In this document: piece after piece, positions 50,388 to 60,389 of the stretch
Numbering within the stretch: position 1 is the first letter of the stretch
How the letters are laid out: each line of letters starts with the position of its first letter
Assembly (NCBI RefSeq): GCF_002105755.1
Contig: NZ_CP020821.1
Location: 558,001 to 622,000, forward strand
Length of the DNA stretch: 64,000 bases
Direction: 5' to 3'
From: Mycobacterium colombiense CECT 3035
GTDB lineage: Bacteria > Actinomycetota > Actinomycetes > Mycobacteriales > Mycobacteriaceae
Made by a program: the position numbers and the translations under genes
Notes under the pieces: generated by a model
Seen by the model: only the letters and a program-made list of their open reading frames with translations
Database searches by the model: none
Told to the model about the DNA's origin: nothing

Positions 50388-51173
50388 GTGAGCCGCAAAC
50401 CGCTGATCGCCGGCAACTGGAAGATGAACCTCAACCACTTCGAGGCCATCGCGCTGGTGCAAAAGATCGCGTTCGCGTTGCCGGACAAGTACTACGACAA
50501 GGTGGACGTCACGGTCCTGCCGCCGTTCACGGATCTGCGCAGCGTGCAAACCCTGGTCGACGGCGACAAGCTGCGGTTGACCTACGGCGGGCAGGACCTG
50601 TCCGAGCACGATTCGGGCGCCTACACCGGCGACATCAGCGGCGCCTTCCTGGCCAAGCTGGGTTGCACGTTCGTCGTCGTCGGGCACTCCGAGCGGCGGA
50701 CCTACCACCACGAGGACGACGCGGTGGTGGCCGCCAAGACCGCCGCGGCGCTCAAGCACGAGTTGACCCCGATCGTCTGCATCGGCGAGCACCTCGACAT
50801 CCGCGAGGCCGGCAACCACGTCAGCCACTGCGAGGAACAGCTGCGCGGCTCGCTGGCCGGGCTGTCCGCCGAACAGATCGGCAAGGTCGTCATCGCCTAC
50901 GAACCGGTCTGGGCCATCGGCACCGGGCGGGTGGCCAGCGCGGCCGACGCCCAGGAGGTGTGCGCGGCCATCCGCAAGCAACTGGCGTCCCTCGCGTCCC
51001 CGAAGATCGCCGAGGACGTGCGAGTGCTCTACGGCGGCTCGGTGAACGCGAAAAACATCGGCGAGCTGATCGCCCGCGAGGACATCGACGGCGGTCTGGT
51101 CGGCGGCGCGTCCCTGGACGGCGAGCAGTTCGCCACGCTGGCGGCGATCGCCGCCGGTGGCCCCCTTCCATAG
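50388..51173 (+). CDS. tpiA: Triosephosphate isomerase
   Basis: 261 residues, GTG start 14 bases after pgk. N-terminal [14 protein letters not shown] (Asn10, Lys12), His100 in VVGHSERR, catalytic Glu172 in [12 protein letters not shown], and phosphate loop YGGSVNAKN with GGLVGGASL. Standard glycolytic role; co-transcribed with gap and pgk. Confidence 0.97.
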   Translation: MSRKPLIAGNWKMNLNHFEAIALVQKIAFALPDKYYDKVDVTVLPPFTDLRSVQTLVDGDKLRLTYGGQDLSEHDSGAYTGDISGAFLAKLGCTFVVVGHSERRTYHHEDDAVVAAKTAAALKHELTPIVCIGEHLDIREAGNHVSHCEEQLRGSLAGLSAEQIGKVVIAYEPVWAIGTGRVASAADAQEVCAAIRKQLASLASPKIAEDVRVLYGGSVNAKNIGELIAREDIDGGLVGGASLDGEQFATLAAIAAGGPLP

Positions 51174-51217
51174 GGTGGTGCCCCTGAGAACCACCCCGCC
51201 CCGGTAGGCTGGCCGTC

Positions 51218-51451
51218 ATGCAGTTGGCTTTGCAGATCACCCTGGTCGTGACCAGCATCCTGGTGGTGCTGCTGGTGCTGCTGCACCGCGCCAAGGGTGG
51301 CGGCCTGTCCACGCTCTTCGGCGGCGGCGTGCAGTCCAGCCTGTCCGGCTCCACGGTGGTGGAAAAGAACCTGGACCGGCTGACGTACTTCATCACCGCC
51401 ATCTGGCTGGTGTGCATCGTCGCCATGGCGCTGCTGATCAAATACCACTGA
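51218..51451 (+). CDS. secG: Sec translocase subunit SecG
   Basis: 77 residues with two transmembrane helices (LALQITLVVTSILVVLLVLL and LTYFITAIWLVCIVAMALL) separated by the family loop HRAKGGGLSTLFGGGVQSSL. Auxiliary subunit of the SecYEG protein-export channel. Position after tpiA is conserved in mycobacteria. Confidence 0.94.
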   Translation: MQLALQITLVVTSILVVLLVLLHRAKGGGLSTLFGGGVQSSLSGSTVVEKNLDRLTYFITAIWLVCIVAMALLIKYH

Positions 51452-51473
51452 CGGCACGGGTTCTTCCGCGCTG

Positions 51474-52391
51474 TCAGAGTGCGGCGGTAAGTCTCCATAG
51501 CGCTTCGCGGTCGACCGACTCGGAGCGGTCCAGCGGGCTGAGCACGATGTCGGTAGCTCCGGCGTCGCGGTACCGGCGCAACTGGCGTACGACAGATTCC
51601 TCGGGCCCGATCGCGGCGAGGTCGACGACGCTCGCGAGACCTTCCCGGGCGATCACGTTGCGATACGACGGGATGGCTTCATAAAAGCTGAGCTGCTGCG
51701 CGGCTGCGCCGCGAGCGCCCTCGACATCGTCGGACAACAGCACGGGGACCGCGGCGATGACGCGCGGCGCCGGCCGACCCGCCTCGGCCGCCGCCTTGGT
51801 GATTTCGGGCACGATGAATTCTCCGATGGTGCGGGGCCCGGCCAGATAAGGCAGTGTCCCGTCGGCCAGTTCGCCGGTCACCCGCAGCGCCTTGGGGCCC
51901 ATCGCCGCGACATACACCGGGATGGGTGTGCCGCCCGGCACCCGCACCGGCCAGCTGGGGCTGGCGCTGAGTTCGCTGCCGTGAAAGTCGACGCCGCCGC
52001 TGTTGAACACCGAGCCCAGGATCGTCAGGTGCTCGCGCAGCCGGGTGATGGTGTGGGACCAGTCGGTGCCGAAGGCCGGGCGTTCCACTTGGCGGGCGCC
52101 CAGTCCCAGCCCCAGGCTGAAGTTGCCGTGCGCGGCGGCCTGTGCCGTTTGCGCCAATGAGGCGACGATCAGCGGGTGACGGGGGTTGATCGGCACCACC
52201 GATGTGCCTACGCCCAGCCCGGGCACGGCGGCTCCGACGACCGCGGCGAGCGCGATGGCGTCGTAATTCTGCTGCTGGGGCAGCCACACTTGCGCGACCC
52301 CGAGCTCGTGGGCGCGGTTGGCCTGGGCGATCACATCATCGACCAGGTTGGCAGCGTCAGGACGGGCCATCAGAATGATTCCGGCGGACAT
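51474..52391 (-). CDS. LLM-class F420-dependent oxidoreductase
   Basis: 305 residues. The luciferase-like barrel is visible in RAHELGVAQVWLPQQQNYDA, GLGVGTSVVPINPRHPLIVA, NFSLGLGLGARQVERPAFGT, IPVYVAAMGPKALRVTGELA and the C-terminal RQLRRYRDAGATDIVLSP. Convergent with secG and divergent from ppc. Substrate unknown. Resembles the F420-dependent family TIGR03564-like enzymes of mycobacteria. Confidence 0.85.
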   Translation of the reverse strand: MSAGIILMARPDAANLVDDVIAQANRAHELGVAQVWLPQQQNYDAIALAAVVGAAVPGLGVGTSVVPINPRHPLIVASLAQTAQAAAHGNFSLGLGLGARQVERPAFGTDWSHTITRLREHLTILGSVFNSGGVDFHGSELSASPSWPVRVPGGTPIPVYVAAMGPKALRVTGELADGTLPYLAGPRTIGEFIVPEITKAAAEAGRPAPRVIAAVPVLLSDDVEGARGAAAQQLSFYEAIPSYRNVIAREGLASVVDLAAIGPEESVVRQLRRYRDAGATDIVLSPLDRSESVDREALWRLTAAL

Positions 52392-52528
52392 GCCGCAACC
52401 AACGCGCTCAATCGGCCTGCCATTCCGGCCAAATCACGGTGATCTGAACCGGTGTGCGTCACGGTGATTCGCGGCTGCGGGTGACCCTCGACGGGCGGAC
52501 GCCGACATCCGCATCGATACTGGGTCCC

Positions 52529-55336
52529 ATGGTTGAGGCATCCGAGGGCGCGCTGGAACCGATCGGCGCCGTGCAGCGCACCCTGGTCGGTCGTGAGGCG
52601 ACCGAACCGATGCGGGCCGACATCAGGTTGTTGGGCGCCATCCTGGGCGACACGGTGCGCGAGCAGAACGGGCACGAGGTGTTCGAGCTCGTCGAGCGCG
52701 CCCGGGTGGAATCGTTCCGGGTGCGCCGCTCCGAGATCGACCGCGCCGAGCTGGCGGGGATGTTCGACGGCATCGACATTCGCCAGGCGATCCCGGTCAT
52801 CCGCGCGTTCAGCCACTTCGCCCTGCTCGCCAACGTCGCCGAAGACATCCACCGGGCACGCCGCCGGGCGATTCACGTCGCCGCGGGGGAGCCGCCGCAG
52901 GACAGCAGCCTGGCCGCGACCTACGCCAAACTCGATCGAGCGCAGCTGGATTCGGCCACCGTCGCCGACGCGCTGAAGGGCGCGGTGGTGGCCCCGGTGA
53001 TCACCGCGCACCCCACCGAGACCCGACGGCGCACCGTCTTCGTCACCCAGCACCGGATCACCGAGCTGATGCGGCTGCATGCCGAGGGGCACACGGAGAC
53101 CGACGAGGGCCGCAACATCGAACTCGAGCTGCGCCGCCAGGTCCTGACGCTGTGGCAGACCGCGCTGATCCGGTTGTCGCGGCTGCAGATCACCGACGAG
53201 ATCGAGGTGGGGTTGCGTTACTACGCCGCCGCGTTCTTCCGGGTGGTCCCGCAGGTCAACGCCGACGTGCGCGACGCGCTGCGGACCCGCTGGCCCGACG
53301 CCGACCTGTTGAACCAGCCGATCCTGCAGCCGGGGTCCTGGATCGGCGGTGACCGCGACGGCAACCCGAACGTGACGGCCGACGTGGTGCGCCAGGCCAC
53401 CGGCAACGCCGCCTTCACAGCGCTGGCGCACTACCTGTCCGAGCTGACCGCCCTGGAACAGGAGCTGTCGATGTCGGCGCGCCTGGTCGCGGTCACCCCG
53501 GAGCTGACCGAGCTGGCCGAGGGATGCGGGGAGAAGGCCCGCGCCGACGAGCCGTACCGGCGCGCGCTGCGCGTAATCCGCGCCCGGCTCACCGCGACGG
53601 GCGCCGAGATCCTGGACCGGCGACCGCAGCACGAGCTGGACCTGGGGCTGACGCCGTACGCCGCCCCGGCCGAGCTGCAGGCCGACCTGGACACCATCGA
53701 CGCGTCGCTGCGCCAGCACGGCAGCGCACTGCTGGCCGACGACCGCCTGGCGCTGCTGCGAGAAGGCGTGCGCGTCTTCGGCTTTCATCTGTGCGGCCTG
53801 GACATGCGGCAGAACTCCGACGTGCACGAGGAAGTGATCGCCGAGCTGCTGGCGTGGGCGGGGGTGCATCCGGATTACGGTTCGCTGCCCGAAGACGAGC
53901 GGGTCGAGCTGTTGGCCGCCGAGCTGGCCACCCGCCGGCCGCTGGTCGGCGACCGCGCGGAACTGTCCGAGCTGGCGCGCAAAGAGCTGGACGTGGTGCG
54001 CGCGGCCGCGCAGGCCATCGAGCGCTACGGACCCTCCGCCGTGCCGAATTACGTGATCTCCATGTGCCGTTCGGTCTCCGACGTCCTGGAGGCCGCGATC
54101 CTGCTCAAGGAGGCGGGCCTGATCGACGCGTCCGGGGACGCGCCGTACTGCCCGGTGGGTATCTCGCCGCTGTTCGAGACCATCGACGATCTGCACAACG
54201 GTGCGACGATCCTGCACGCGATGCTCGAACTCCCGATCTACCGCGCGCTGGTGGCCGCGCGCGACGACGGCCAGGAGGTGATGCTGGGCTATTCCGACTC
54301 CAACAAGGACGGCGGATACCTGGCCTCCAGCTGGGCGGTGTACCGGGCCGAGCTGGCCCTGGTCGAGGTGGCGCGCAAGACCGGAATCCGGTTGCGGCTC
54401 TTCCACGGTCGCGGCGGCACCGTGGGCCGCGGCGGCGGCCCGAGCTACGAAGCCATCCTGGCGCAGCCGCCCGGCGCGGTGAACGGCTCGCTGCGGCTCA
54501 CCGAGCAGGGCGAGGTGATCGCCGCGAAATACGCCGAACCGCAAGCGGCCCAACGCAACCTGGAGAGCCTGCTGGCCGCCACGCTGGAATCCACGCTGCT
54601 GGATGTGGAGGGATTGGGCGACGCCGCGGAGCCGGCGTATGCGGTGCTCGACGAGGTGGCCCAGCTGGCGCAGCGTGCCTACGCCGAATTGGTGCACGAC
54701 ACACCGGGTTTCGTCGACTACTTCATGGCCTCCACGCCGGTCAGCGAGATCGGTTCGCTGAACATCGGCAGCCGGCCCACCTCGCGCAAACCCACCCAGT
54801 CCATCGCTGACCTGCGCGCGATTCCCTGGGTGCTGGCGTGGAGCCAGTCGCGGGTGATGCTGCCCGGCTGGTACGGCACCGGGTCGGCATTCGAGCAGTG
54901 GATCGCGGAGGGCCCGGAAGGCGAAGGCGAGCGGGTGGACATCCTGCACGACTTGTACCAGCGCTGGCCGTTTTTCCGCAGCGTGCTGTCGAACCTGGCC
55001 CAGGTGCTGGCCAAGAGCGACCTCGGCCTGGCGGCGCGCTACGCCGAGCTGGTGGACGACGAGGAGCTGCGGCGCCGGGTCTTCGACAAGATCGTCGACG
55101 AGCACCGGCGCACCATCGCCATGCACAAGCTCATCACCGGTCAGGACAACCTGCTGGCCGACAATCCGGCGCTCGCGCGTTCGGTGTTCAACCGCTTCCC
55201 GTACCTCGAGCCGCTGAATCACCTGCAGGTGGAGTTGCTCCGCCGCTACCGGTCCGGCGATGACGACGAGTTGGTGCAGCGCGGCATTTTGCTGACGATG
55301 AACGGGCTGGCCAGCGCGCTGCGAAACAGCGGCTGA
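52529..55336 (+). CDS. ppc: Phosphoenolpyruvate carboxylase
   Basis: 935 residues from ATG 52529; the open frame extends to a GTG at 52454, but family N-termini align with [20 protein letters not shown]. Carboxylates PEP to oxaloacetate. Active-site His in [12 protein letters not shown] (about 160), [19 protein letters not shown] (about 590) and [20 protein letters not shown] (about 628), with C-terminal [20 protein letters not shown]. From memory M. tuberculosis H37Rv lacks an annotated ppc at this place and uses pyruvate carboxylase and PEPCK, so its presence is typical of other mycobacteria. Confidence 0.95.
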   Translation: MVEASEGALEPIGAVQRTLVGREATEPMRADIRLLGAILGDTVREQNGHEVFELVERARVESFRVRRSEIDRAELAGMFDGIDIRQAIPVIRAFSHFALLANVAEDIHRARRRAIHVAAGEPPQDSSLAATYAKLDRAQLDSATVADALKGAVVAPVITAHPTETRRRTVFVTQHRITELMRLHAEGHTETDEGRNIELELRRQVLTLWQTALIRLSRLQITDEIEVGLRYYAAAFFRVVPQVNADVRDALRTRWPDADLLNQPILQPGSWIGGDRDGNPNVTADVVRQATGNAAFTALAHYLSELTALEQELSMSARLVAVTPELTELAEGCGEKARADEPYRRALRVIRARLTATGAEILDRRPQHELDLGLTPYAAPAELQADLDTIDASLRQHGSALLADDRLALLREGVRVFGFHLCGLDMRQNSDVHEEVIAELLAWAGVHPDYGSLPEDERVELLAAELATRRPLVGDRAELSELARKELDVVRAAAQAIERYGPSAVPNYVISMCRSVSDVLEAAILLKEAGLIDASGDAPYCPVGISPLFETIDDLHNGATILHAMLELPIYRALVAARDDGQEVMLGYSDSNKDGGYLASSWAVYRAELALVEVARKTGIRLRLFHGRGGTVGRGGGPSYEAILAQPPGAVNGSLRLTEQGEVIAAKYAEPQAAQRNLESLLAATLESTLLDVEGLGDAAEPAYAVLDEVAQLAQRAYAELVHDTPGFVDYFMASTPVSEIGSLNIGSRPTSRKPTQSIADLRAIPWVLAWSQSRVMLPGWYGTGSAFEQWIAEGPEGEGERVDILHDLYQRWPFFRSVLSNLAQVLAKSDLGLAARYAELVDDEELRRRVFDKIVDEHRRTIAMHKLITGQDNLLADNPALARSVFNRFPYLEPLNHLQVELLRRYRSGDDDELVQRGILLTMNGLASALRNSG

Positions 55337-55411
55337 CAACCGGCGAATCCGTCACCGGCGCGGCCCGCCCGCGCATAACCTGAATCGACGCGACGTCGAC
55401 CGAGGAGAGCA

Positions 55412-56203
55412 GTGAGCGGATCCGGACTACCCCTGTGGCTCCTTCTGGTTTCCGTCATCGCCGTGGCGATCGCGATCGCGGTGGGCTGTGTCTGGTTGGG
55501 AAACCGCGTCCTGCCGATGCGGCGGTACGGCAAGGAACCCAACCCCGCGATCGCCTCCTTCCTGACCGTCGTCGGGTTCATCTACGGCGCATTGCTGGGC
55601 TTCACCGTCGTGGCCACCTGGGAACACTTCTCGTCCACCCAGGTCGTCGTGTCCGGCGAGGCGTCGGCACTGACGACGATGTATCGGCAGACCGTCGCGA
55701 TGCCCGAACCGGAGCGCACCGAAGTTCAGCAGCTGTTGCGCAAGTATGCGAGCGCGGTGGCGGGCCCGGAGTGGAACAAGCAGCACAACGACGGCGCGCG
55801 CGCCGCGATCACCCGGATGTATCGCACGGTCGGGCGCCAGCAGCCCAATGTCGCGGCCAAGCCGATCAATCAGCAGTTCCTCAACCAGTTGAGCGAACTG
55901 GCGTCCGACCGTAACGAGCGGATCGTGGGCACCAAGCCGCGGATACCCGCGCTGATGTGGGCGGGCCTGATCTTCGGTGCGGTTGTGCTGGTTGCGTTTA
56001 CGGGGTTCCTGCGGATGGGTAACACGGTCGGCCACGTCATCGTGTCCGGCACGGTCGCGGTTCTGCTGGGTCTGCTGCTGTGCGTGGTGTTCCAGCTCGA
56101 CCACTCGTATGCCGCCGATCAGCGCATCACGTCCGGGCCGTTCCAGCACGCGCTGGACATCTTCGATTCGGTCGACAACGACAGCCGTTACTTCCCGCGC
56201 TGA
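55412..56203 (+). CDS. DUF4239 membrane protein
   Basis: 263 residues from a GTG with GGAGAG upstream. Two N-terminal helices (LWLLLVSVIAVAIAIAVGCV and FLTVVGFIYGALLGFTVVAT), an extracytoplasmic or cytosolic middle with the family pattern VSGEASALTTMYRQTVAMPE, and two C-terminal helices (PALMWAGLIFGAVVLVAFTG, VIVSGTVAVLLGLLLCVVFQ) ending FQHALDIFDSVDND. Bestrophin-like DUF4239 proteins are of unknown function; channel activity has been suggested. Confidence 0.8.
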   Translation: MSGSGLPLWLLLVSVIAVAIAIAVGCVWLGNRVLPMRRYGKEPNPAIASFLTVVGFIYGALLGFTVVATWEHFSSTQVVVSGEASALTTMYRQTVAMPEPERTEVQQLLRKYASAVAGPEWNKQHNDGARAAITRMYRTVGRQQPNVAAKPINQQFLNQLSELASDRNERIVGTKPRIPALMWAGLIFGAVVLVAFTGFLRMGNTVGHVIVSGTVAVLLGLLLCVVFQLDHSYAADQRITSGPFQHALDIFDSVDNDSRYFPR

Positions 56204-56310
56204 GCATTGACGTTGCGGGCCGCGGTGCGGGCCTGGTTATGGTTGAGCTCGGGGGCTCGGCCGCACCGGCCGCATACGCACTGACGTCTATGCACACGGG
56301 GAGGTTGGCA

Positions 56311-57297
56311 TTGAAGACCATCACATTCGGCAAGACGGGGCTCGAGGTGTCCCGGTTGGCGTTCGGTACCTGGGAGTTCTGCAGCGACTGGGGGCACGCC
56401 GACGAGGAGGCCGCGATCGCGATGATCCGCAGCGCCCGCGAGCTCGGCATCAACTTCTTCGACACCGCGCAGCAATACGGGTTCGGCGCGTCCGAGCGCC
56501 TGCTGGGCAAGGCCCTTCGCGACGACCTCAAGAAGTCCCGGGACGAGGTGGTGATCGCCACCAAGGGTGGCCTGCGTGCCACCGACAACGGCCTGGTTCG
56601 CGACGGCAGCCGGACATGGTTGCGAGAAGGCGTGGAGTCCAGCCTCAGGGCGCTGGGCATCGACCACATCGACGTCTACCTGGTGCACTGGCCCGACCCC
56701 GGCACCCCGGCCGCCGACACCGCCGGGGCGCTCGCGGAACTGGTGTCCGAAGGCAAGATTCGCCACGTGGGTGTGTCGAACTATGACACCGCGCAGGTGC
56801 GCGAGTTTTCCGAGACGCTGCCGGTGGAAGTGGTGCAGCCGCCCTACCACCTGTTTCGTCGCGACATCGAGGACGAGCTGCTGCCGTATGCGCGCGAGCA
56901 CGACATCGCGGTGATGGTGTACGGGCCGCTGGCGCACGGCCTGCTGACCGGCACGATGAAGGCCGACACCAGATTCGCCGCCCAGGACTGGCGCGGCAAG
57001 AGCGACATCTTCAGCGGCGACGGCTACCTGCGCAACCTGGAAGTCGTTGCGCGCCTTGAGGGTCTGGCCGCCGGCCTGGGCGTGACGGTCAGTCAGCTGG
57101 CCATCGCGCGGGTCCTCGCGCAGCCGGGTGTGCACGTCGCCATCGTCGGGGCCCAGCACCTGCAATACCTGCAGGAGAGCTCCCGCGCGGCCGACGTCAC
57201 GCTGTCCGAAGGTGACGTGGTGGCCATCGACGAAATCCTGGGGGCGGCTACGCCGGTCGGCGGCCCCTATCCCGAGATGCACCAGAAGGCGAGTTAG
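56311..57297 (+). CDS. Aldo/keto reductase
   Basis: 328 residues. I chose TTG 56311 because GGGAGG lies six bases upstream; an ATG at 56290 precedes that ribosome binding site. NADPH-dependent AKR: active-site Asp/Tyr in INFFDTAQQYGFGASERLLG, Lys in EVVIATKGGLRA, His in YLVHWPDPGTP, cofactor region ARVLAQPGVHVAIVGAQHL. Similar to the YajO/PdxI-like group. Substrate unknown. Confidence 0.88.
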   Translation: MKTITFGKTGLEVSRLAFGTWEFCSDWGHADEEAAIAMIRSARELGINFFDTAQQYGFGASERLLGKALRDDLKKSRDEVVIATKGGLRATDNGLVRDGSRTWLREGVESSLRALGIDHIDVYLVHWPDPGTPAADTAGALAELVSEGKIRHVGVSNYDTAQVREFSETLPVEVVQPPYHLFRRDIEDELLPYAREHDIAVMVYGPLAHGLLTGTMKADTRFAAQDWRGKSDIFSGDGYLRNLEVVARLEGLAAGLGVTVSQLAIARVLAQPGVHVAIVGAQHLQYLQESSRAADVTLSEGDVVAIDEILGAATPVGGPYPEMHQKAS

Positions 57298-57301
57298 TAG
57301 C

Positions 57302-58231
57302 TCAGCCCTTCAGCAATTCGCCGACGTGCGCGGTGACCGAATCGGTGAGTCCCTGCAGGTCGTAACCGCCTTCGAGCACCGCCACCAACCGGCCGTCGCA
57401 CAGCTTTTCGGCTGCCGCCATCAATTCCCTGGTGACCCAGGCGAAGTCGGCGGCCGTCATGGTCAGCGAGCCGAGCGGATCGCGCTCGTGGGCGTCGAAA
57501 CCCGCGGACACGATGATGAGCTCGGGCGAAAAGGCTTGCAGCGCGGGCACAATCCGGTCCTGAAAGGCGGCGCGCAGTTCGGCGCCGCCGTCGCCGGGTG
57601 CCAGCGGCGCATTGAAGATGTTGCCGACCCCGGTTTCTCGCACCGCACCCGTGCCGGGGAACAGCGGCATCTGATGCGTGGATGCATAGAGCACGCTCGG
57701 GTCGGTGTAGAAGATCTGCTGGGTGCCGTTGCCGTGGTGCACATCGAAATCGACGATGGCCACCCGCATCAGCCCGTGCTTGCGCTGTGCGTGACGCGCA
57801 CCGATGCTGATGTTGTTGAACAGGCAGAAGCCCATCGCCCGCTCGGTCTCGGCGTGATGGCCCGGCGGGCGGCACGCGACGAACGCGTTCTGCGCGTCGC
57901 CGGCCAGCACCCGGTCCACGGCCTGCAGGGTGGCGCCCACCCCGCGCAGCGCCGCCTCCCAGGTCGACGGCTCCATCATGGTGTCGCCGCCGTCGAGGTA
58001 GACGTAACCGTCGTCGGGCCGCGCGGCTTCCAGCGCGTCCACGTAGCGATTGGAGTGCACGTAGCGCGTGGCGGCGAGGTCGGCCGGCTCGGCCTCCTCG
58101 CGCACCAGGGCGTCGAACTGCGGCCGGCTCAGCGCCGCCTCCACAGCGCGGTAGCGGTCCGGTCGCTCCGGATGGCCCGGGGCCGTCCGGTGGGCGGCGA
58201 AGGCGGAGTGGTGCAGCAGCAACGTGGCCAT
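57302..58231 (-). CDS. Histone-deacetylase-family amidohydrolase
   Basis: 309 residues with the HDAC/acetoin-utilisation fold. Zinc and catalytic motifs: CRPPGHHAETERAMGFCLFN (His-His dyad), VAIVDFDVHHGNGTQQIFY (Asp, His zinc ligands) and SAGFDAHERDPLGSLTM (Asp zinc ligand). Bacterial members deacetylate polyamines or proteins such as acetyl-CoA synthetase. Convergent with the aldo/keto reductase, four bases apart. Confidence 0.87.
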   Translation of the reverse strand: MATLLLHHSAFAAHRTAPGHPERPDRYRAVEAALSRPQFDALVREEAEPADLAATRYVHSNRYVDALEAARPDDGYVYLDGGDTMMEPSTWEAALRGVGATLQAVDRVLAGDAQNAFVACRPPGHHAETERAMGFCLFNNISIGARHAQRKHGLMRVAIVDFDVHHGNGTQQIFYTDPSVLYASTHQMPLFPGTGAVRETGVGNIFNAPLAPGDGGAELRAAFQDRIVPALQAFSPELIIVSAGFDAHERDPLGSLTMTAADFAWVTRELMAAAEKLCDGRLVAVLEGGYDLQGLTDSVTAHVGELLKG

Positions 58232-58251
58232 CGGGGGTCCTGCCGGCGCGC

Positions 58252-58650
58252 CTAGTGGACGGTCCGGTTGCGCAGCCTGTCGACGAAGCCGCGCACCGCG
58301 TGCTCGGTGATCGCCAGCGGAGAGATCATGGTCTCACCCACTTTCACCATCTCGTCGACCCGCGCGACGATCGCTTCCACCGGCTCGACCAGCACGATCA
58401 GCCGCTTGGCCAGGTCGTCCAGGCTGGTCATGGTGCCGTCCAGGTGATCGAGGCCGGCCTCGAGGCGCTCGACCGTGGCGTTCAGCGCGGAGAGGGAACT
58501 GCTGAGCTCCTTCATCGTGTTGCTCAAACCGTCGAGGACGTCTTCGACCTGCTCCACCGTCTTGTCGGCGTTCAGCGCGGCCTGGGTGAGCGTCTTGATC
58601 CGGCTTCGCTCTTGTCCGCCGCGCACGGTTCTGTCTGCCATGTCCGTCAT
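58252..58650 (-). CDS. Coiled-coil hypothetical protein (Rv1444c-type)
   Basis: 132 residues, almost entirely heptad helices: VEQVEDVLDGLSNTMKELSS, LSALNATVERLEAGLDHLDG, TMTSLDDLAKRLIVLVEPVE, VDEMVKVGETMISPLAITEH. Start ATG 58650, with 58641 possible. Corresponds in place and size to Rv1444c, just downstream of the pentose-phosphate operon; possibly membrane- or partner-associated. No known function. Confidence 0.75.
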   Translation of the reverse strand: MTDMADRTVRGGQERSRIKTLTQAALNADKTVEQVEDVLDGLSNTMKELSSSLSALNATVERLEAGLDHLDGTMTSLDDLAKRLIVLVEPVEAIVARVDEMVKVGETMISPLAITEHAVRGFVDRLRNRTVH

Positions 58651-58725
58651 TATGACGCGGCCGGCGCGTGCGGGAGCCCGAAGGGATGCACGACGAGCGA
58701 TGCGCTATCGCTTTTCAGAACCGGG

Positions 58726-59481
58726 TCACGCTACGCCGGACGGGTTCGACGGCAACTTGGCCGCGGCGTCCTCGTCGAGCAGCCACAGCGTGGTGTCGCG
58801 CCCGACGGCCCCGGCGGCCGGCACCGAGACGGGCGCGGCGCCCCCGATGGCGGCGGCGACCGCGTCGGCCTTGCCGCCGCCGCTCACCAGCAGCCACACC
58901 TCGCGCGACCGCGCAATGGCGGGCAGCGTCAACGTGATTCGCTGCGGCGGCGGCTTGGGGGAGTCGTCGACCGCCACCACCATGCGGGTGGTCTCCAGCA
59001 CCGCGGGGGTGTCGGGGAACAGCGAGTTGATGTGGCCCTCGGGTCCCATGCCCAGCAGGTGCACGTCGAAATTCGGAACCGGCTCGCCGGGTGCGGCATT
59101 GGCGGCCAGCAGCTGCTCGTAGGCCAGCGCCGCCGCCGCGAGGTCGCTGCCGAACTCGCCGTCGCTGGCCGGCATCGGGTGCACCTGGCTGGACGGGATG
59201 TCGACGTGCGAGAGCAGCGCGGCCCGGGCCTGCTTGTCGTTGCGCTCGTCGTCGTCCTCCGGGACGTAGCGTTCGTCGCCCCAGAACAGATGCACCTTCG
59301 ACCAGTCGATGTCGCGTCCCACCAACGACTGCAACAGCCCGATGCCGTTGCCGCCGCCGGTCAGCACGATGAGCGCTTTGCCCCGCGCCGCCACGGCGTT
59401 CGCGATGGCGTCGGTCAGCCGCGTCGCGGCGGCGTCGACCATGGTCTGGCTATCCGGGAAAACTTCGATGCTGGTGCTCAC
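58726..59481 (-). CDS. pgl: 6-phosphogluconolactonase
   Basis: 251 residues of the DevB/SOL family. Second step of the oxidative pentose-phosphate pathway. Sugar-phosphate-binding patterns [60 protein letters not shown] and [18 protein letters not shown]. Start overlaps the opcA stop by four bases. Last gene of tkt-tal-zwf-opcA-pgl. Confidence 0.93.
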   Translation of the reverse strand: MSTSIEVFPDSQTMVDAAATRLTDAIANAVAARGKALIVLTGGGNGIGLLQSLVGRDIDWSKVHLFWGDERYVPEDDDERNDKQARAALLSHVDIPSSQVHPMPASDGEFGSDLAAAALAYEQLLAANAAPGEPVPNFDVHLLGMGPEGHINSLFPDTPAVLETTRMVVAVDDSPKPPPQRITLTLPAIARSREVWLLVSGGGKADAVAAAIGGAAPVSVPAAGAVGRDTTLWLLDEDAAAKLPSNPSGVA

Positions 59482-60389
59482 ACGTATTGCACTTTCTCAA
59501 TGCCTTCGAGCGCTGATTGGTATATCTCGTCGGGATCCAGTCGCCGCAGGTCTTCGGCGAGACACTCACCGGTTTCCCTGCGCGCCAAGGGGAGTAGGGC
59601 GTCCGGTCGGGACGTCCGGCTCAACGTGGCCGTCCTTCCTTCCTGCGGGCGGCTCAAGACGATGGTCTCGCTCTTGCGCACCATCTCGATCTTGAGCTCG
59701 CCGACCGCCCGGCGCACCGGGCCGTCGATCCGGCTGGCCAGCCACCCCGCCAGGACGTCCAGCGCGGGCTCGGTCGCCAGACCGGACACCAGCGCCGACT
59801 CGATCGGTTCGTGCGGAGTCAGGTCGACCGCGGAGGTCAGTAGCGCGCGCCAGTAGGTGATGCGCGCCCAGGCGAGGTCGGTGTCACCCGCGGTGTAGCC
59901 GGGCAGCCGGCTCTTGATCGCCGCCAACGGGTCCACCCCGTTCGTCGCGTCGGTGATGCGCCGAATCGCCAAGCGGCCCAACGGATCTTGCGCGGGGACC
60001 GCCGGCGCGACGTCGGGCCACCAGGCCACCACCGGGATGTCGGGCAGCAGGAAGGGGGTGACCACACTGGCCGCGTGGCCGGACAGCGCCCCGGACAGCC
60101 GCAGCACCACCACTTCGCTGGCGCCGGTGTCCCCGCCGGCGCGCAGCTGCGCGTCCAGGCGCGGTTTGTCCGCGTACGGGTTGCCCCGCATCGTCACGAT
60201 GATCCGGCTGGGATGCTCATGGCTGGCGTCGTTGGCCGCCTCCAGCGACTCCTCGAGGATCTCCTCGCTGTCCGGCGCGATGATCAGGGTCAGCACCCGG
60301 CCCATCGCGACGGCGCCCACTCTTTCGCGCAGTTCGTCGAGCTTCTTGTTGACCGCCGTGGTGGTGGCGTCCGGCATATCAATGATCAT
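59478..60389 (-). CDS. opcA: Glucose-6-phosphate dehydrogenase assembly protein OpcA
   Basis: 303 residues from ATG 60389; the frame extends to 60404, but this start overlaps the zwf stop by one base and gives the usual length. Allosteric/assembly partner required for full G6PDH activity. Family features: [60 protein letters not shown] and [17 protein letters not shown]. Confidence 0.93.
   Translation of the reverse strand: MIIDMPDATTTAVNKKLDELRERVGAVAMGRVLTLIIAPDSEEILEESLEAANDASHEHPSRIIVTMRGNPYADKPRLDAQLRAGGDTGASEVVVLRLSGALSGHAASVVTPFLLPDIPVVAWWPDVAPAVPAQDPLGRLAIRRITDATNGVDPLAAIKSRLPGYTAGDTDLAWARITYWRALLTSAVDLTPHEPIESALVSGLATEPALDVLAGWLASRIDGPVRRAVGELKIEMVRKSETIVLSRPQEGRTATLSRTSRPDALLPLARRETGECLAEDLRRLDPDEIYQSALEGIEKVQYV

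Noticed and set aside
52370..55339. 989-residue minus-strand ORF antisense to ppc
   Set aside because: Shadow frame of a long high-GC gene; ppc on the plus strand has all catalytic motifs.
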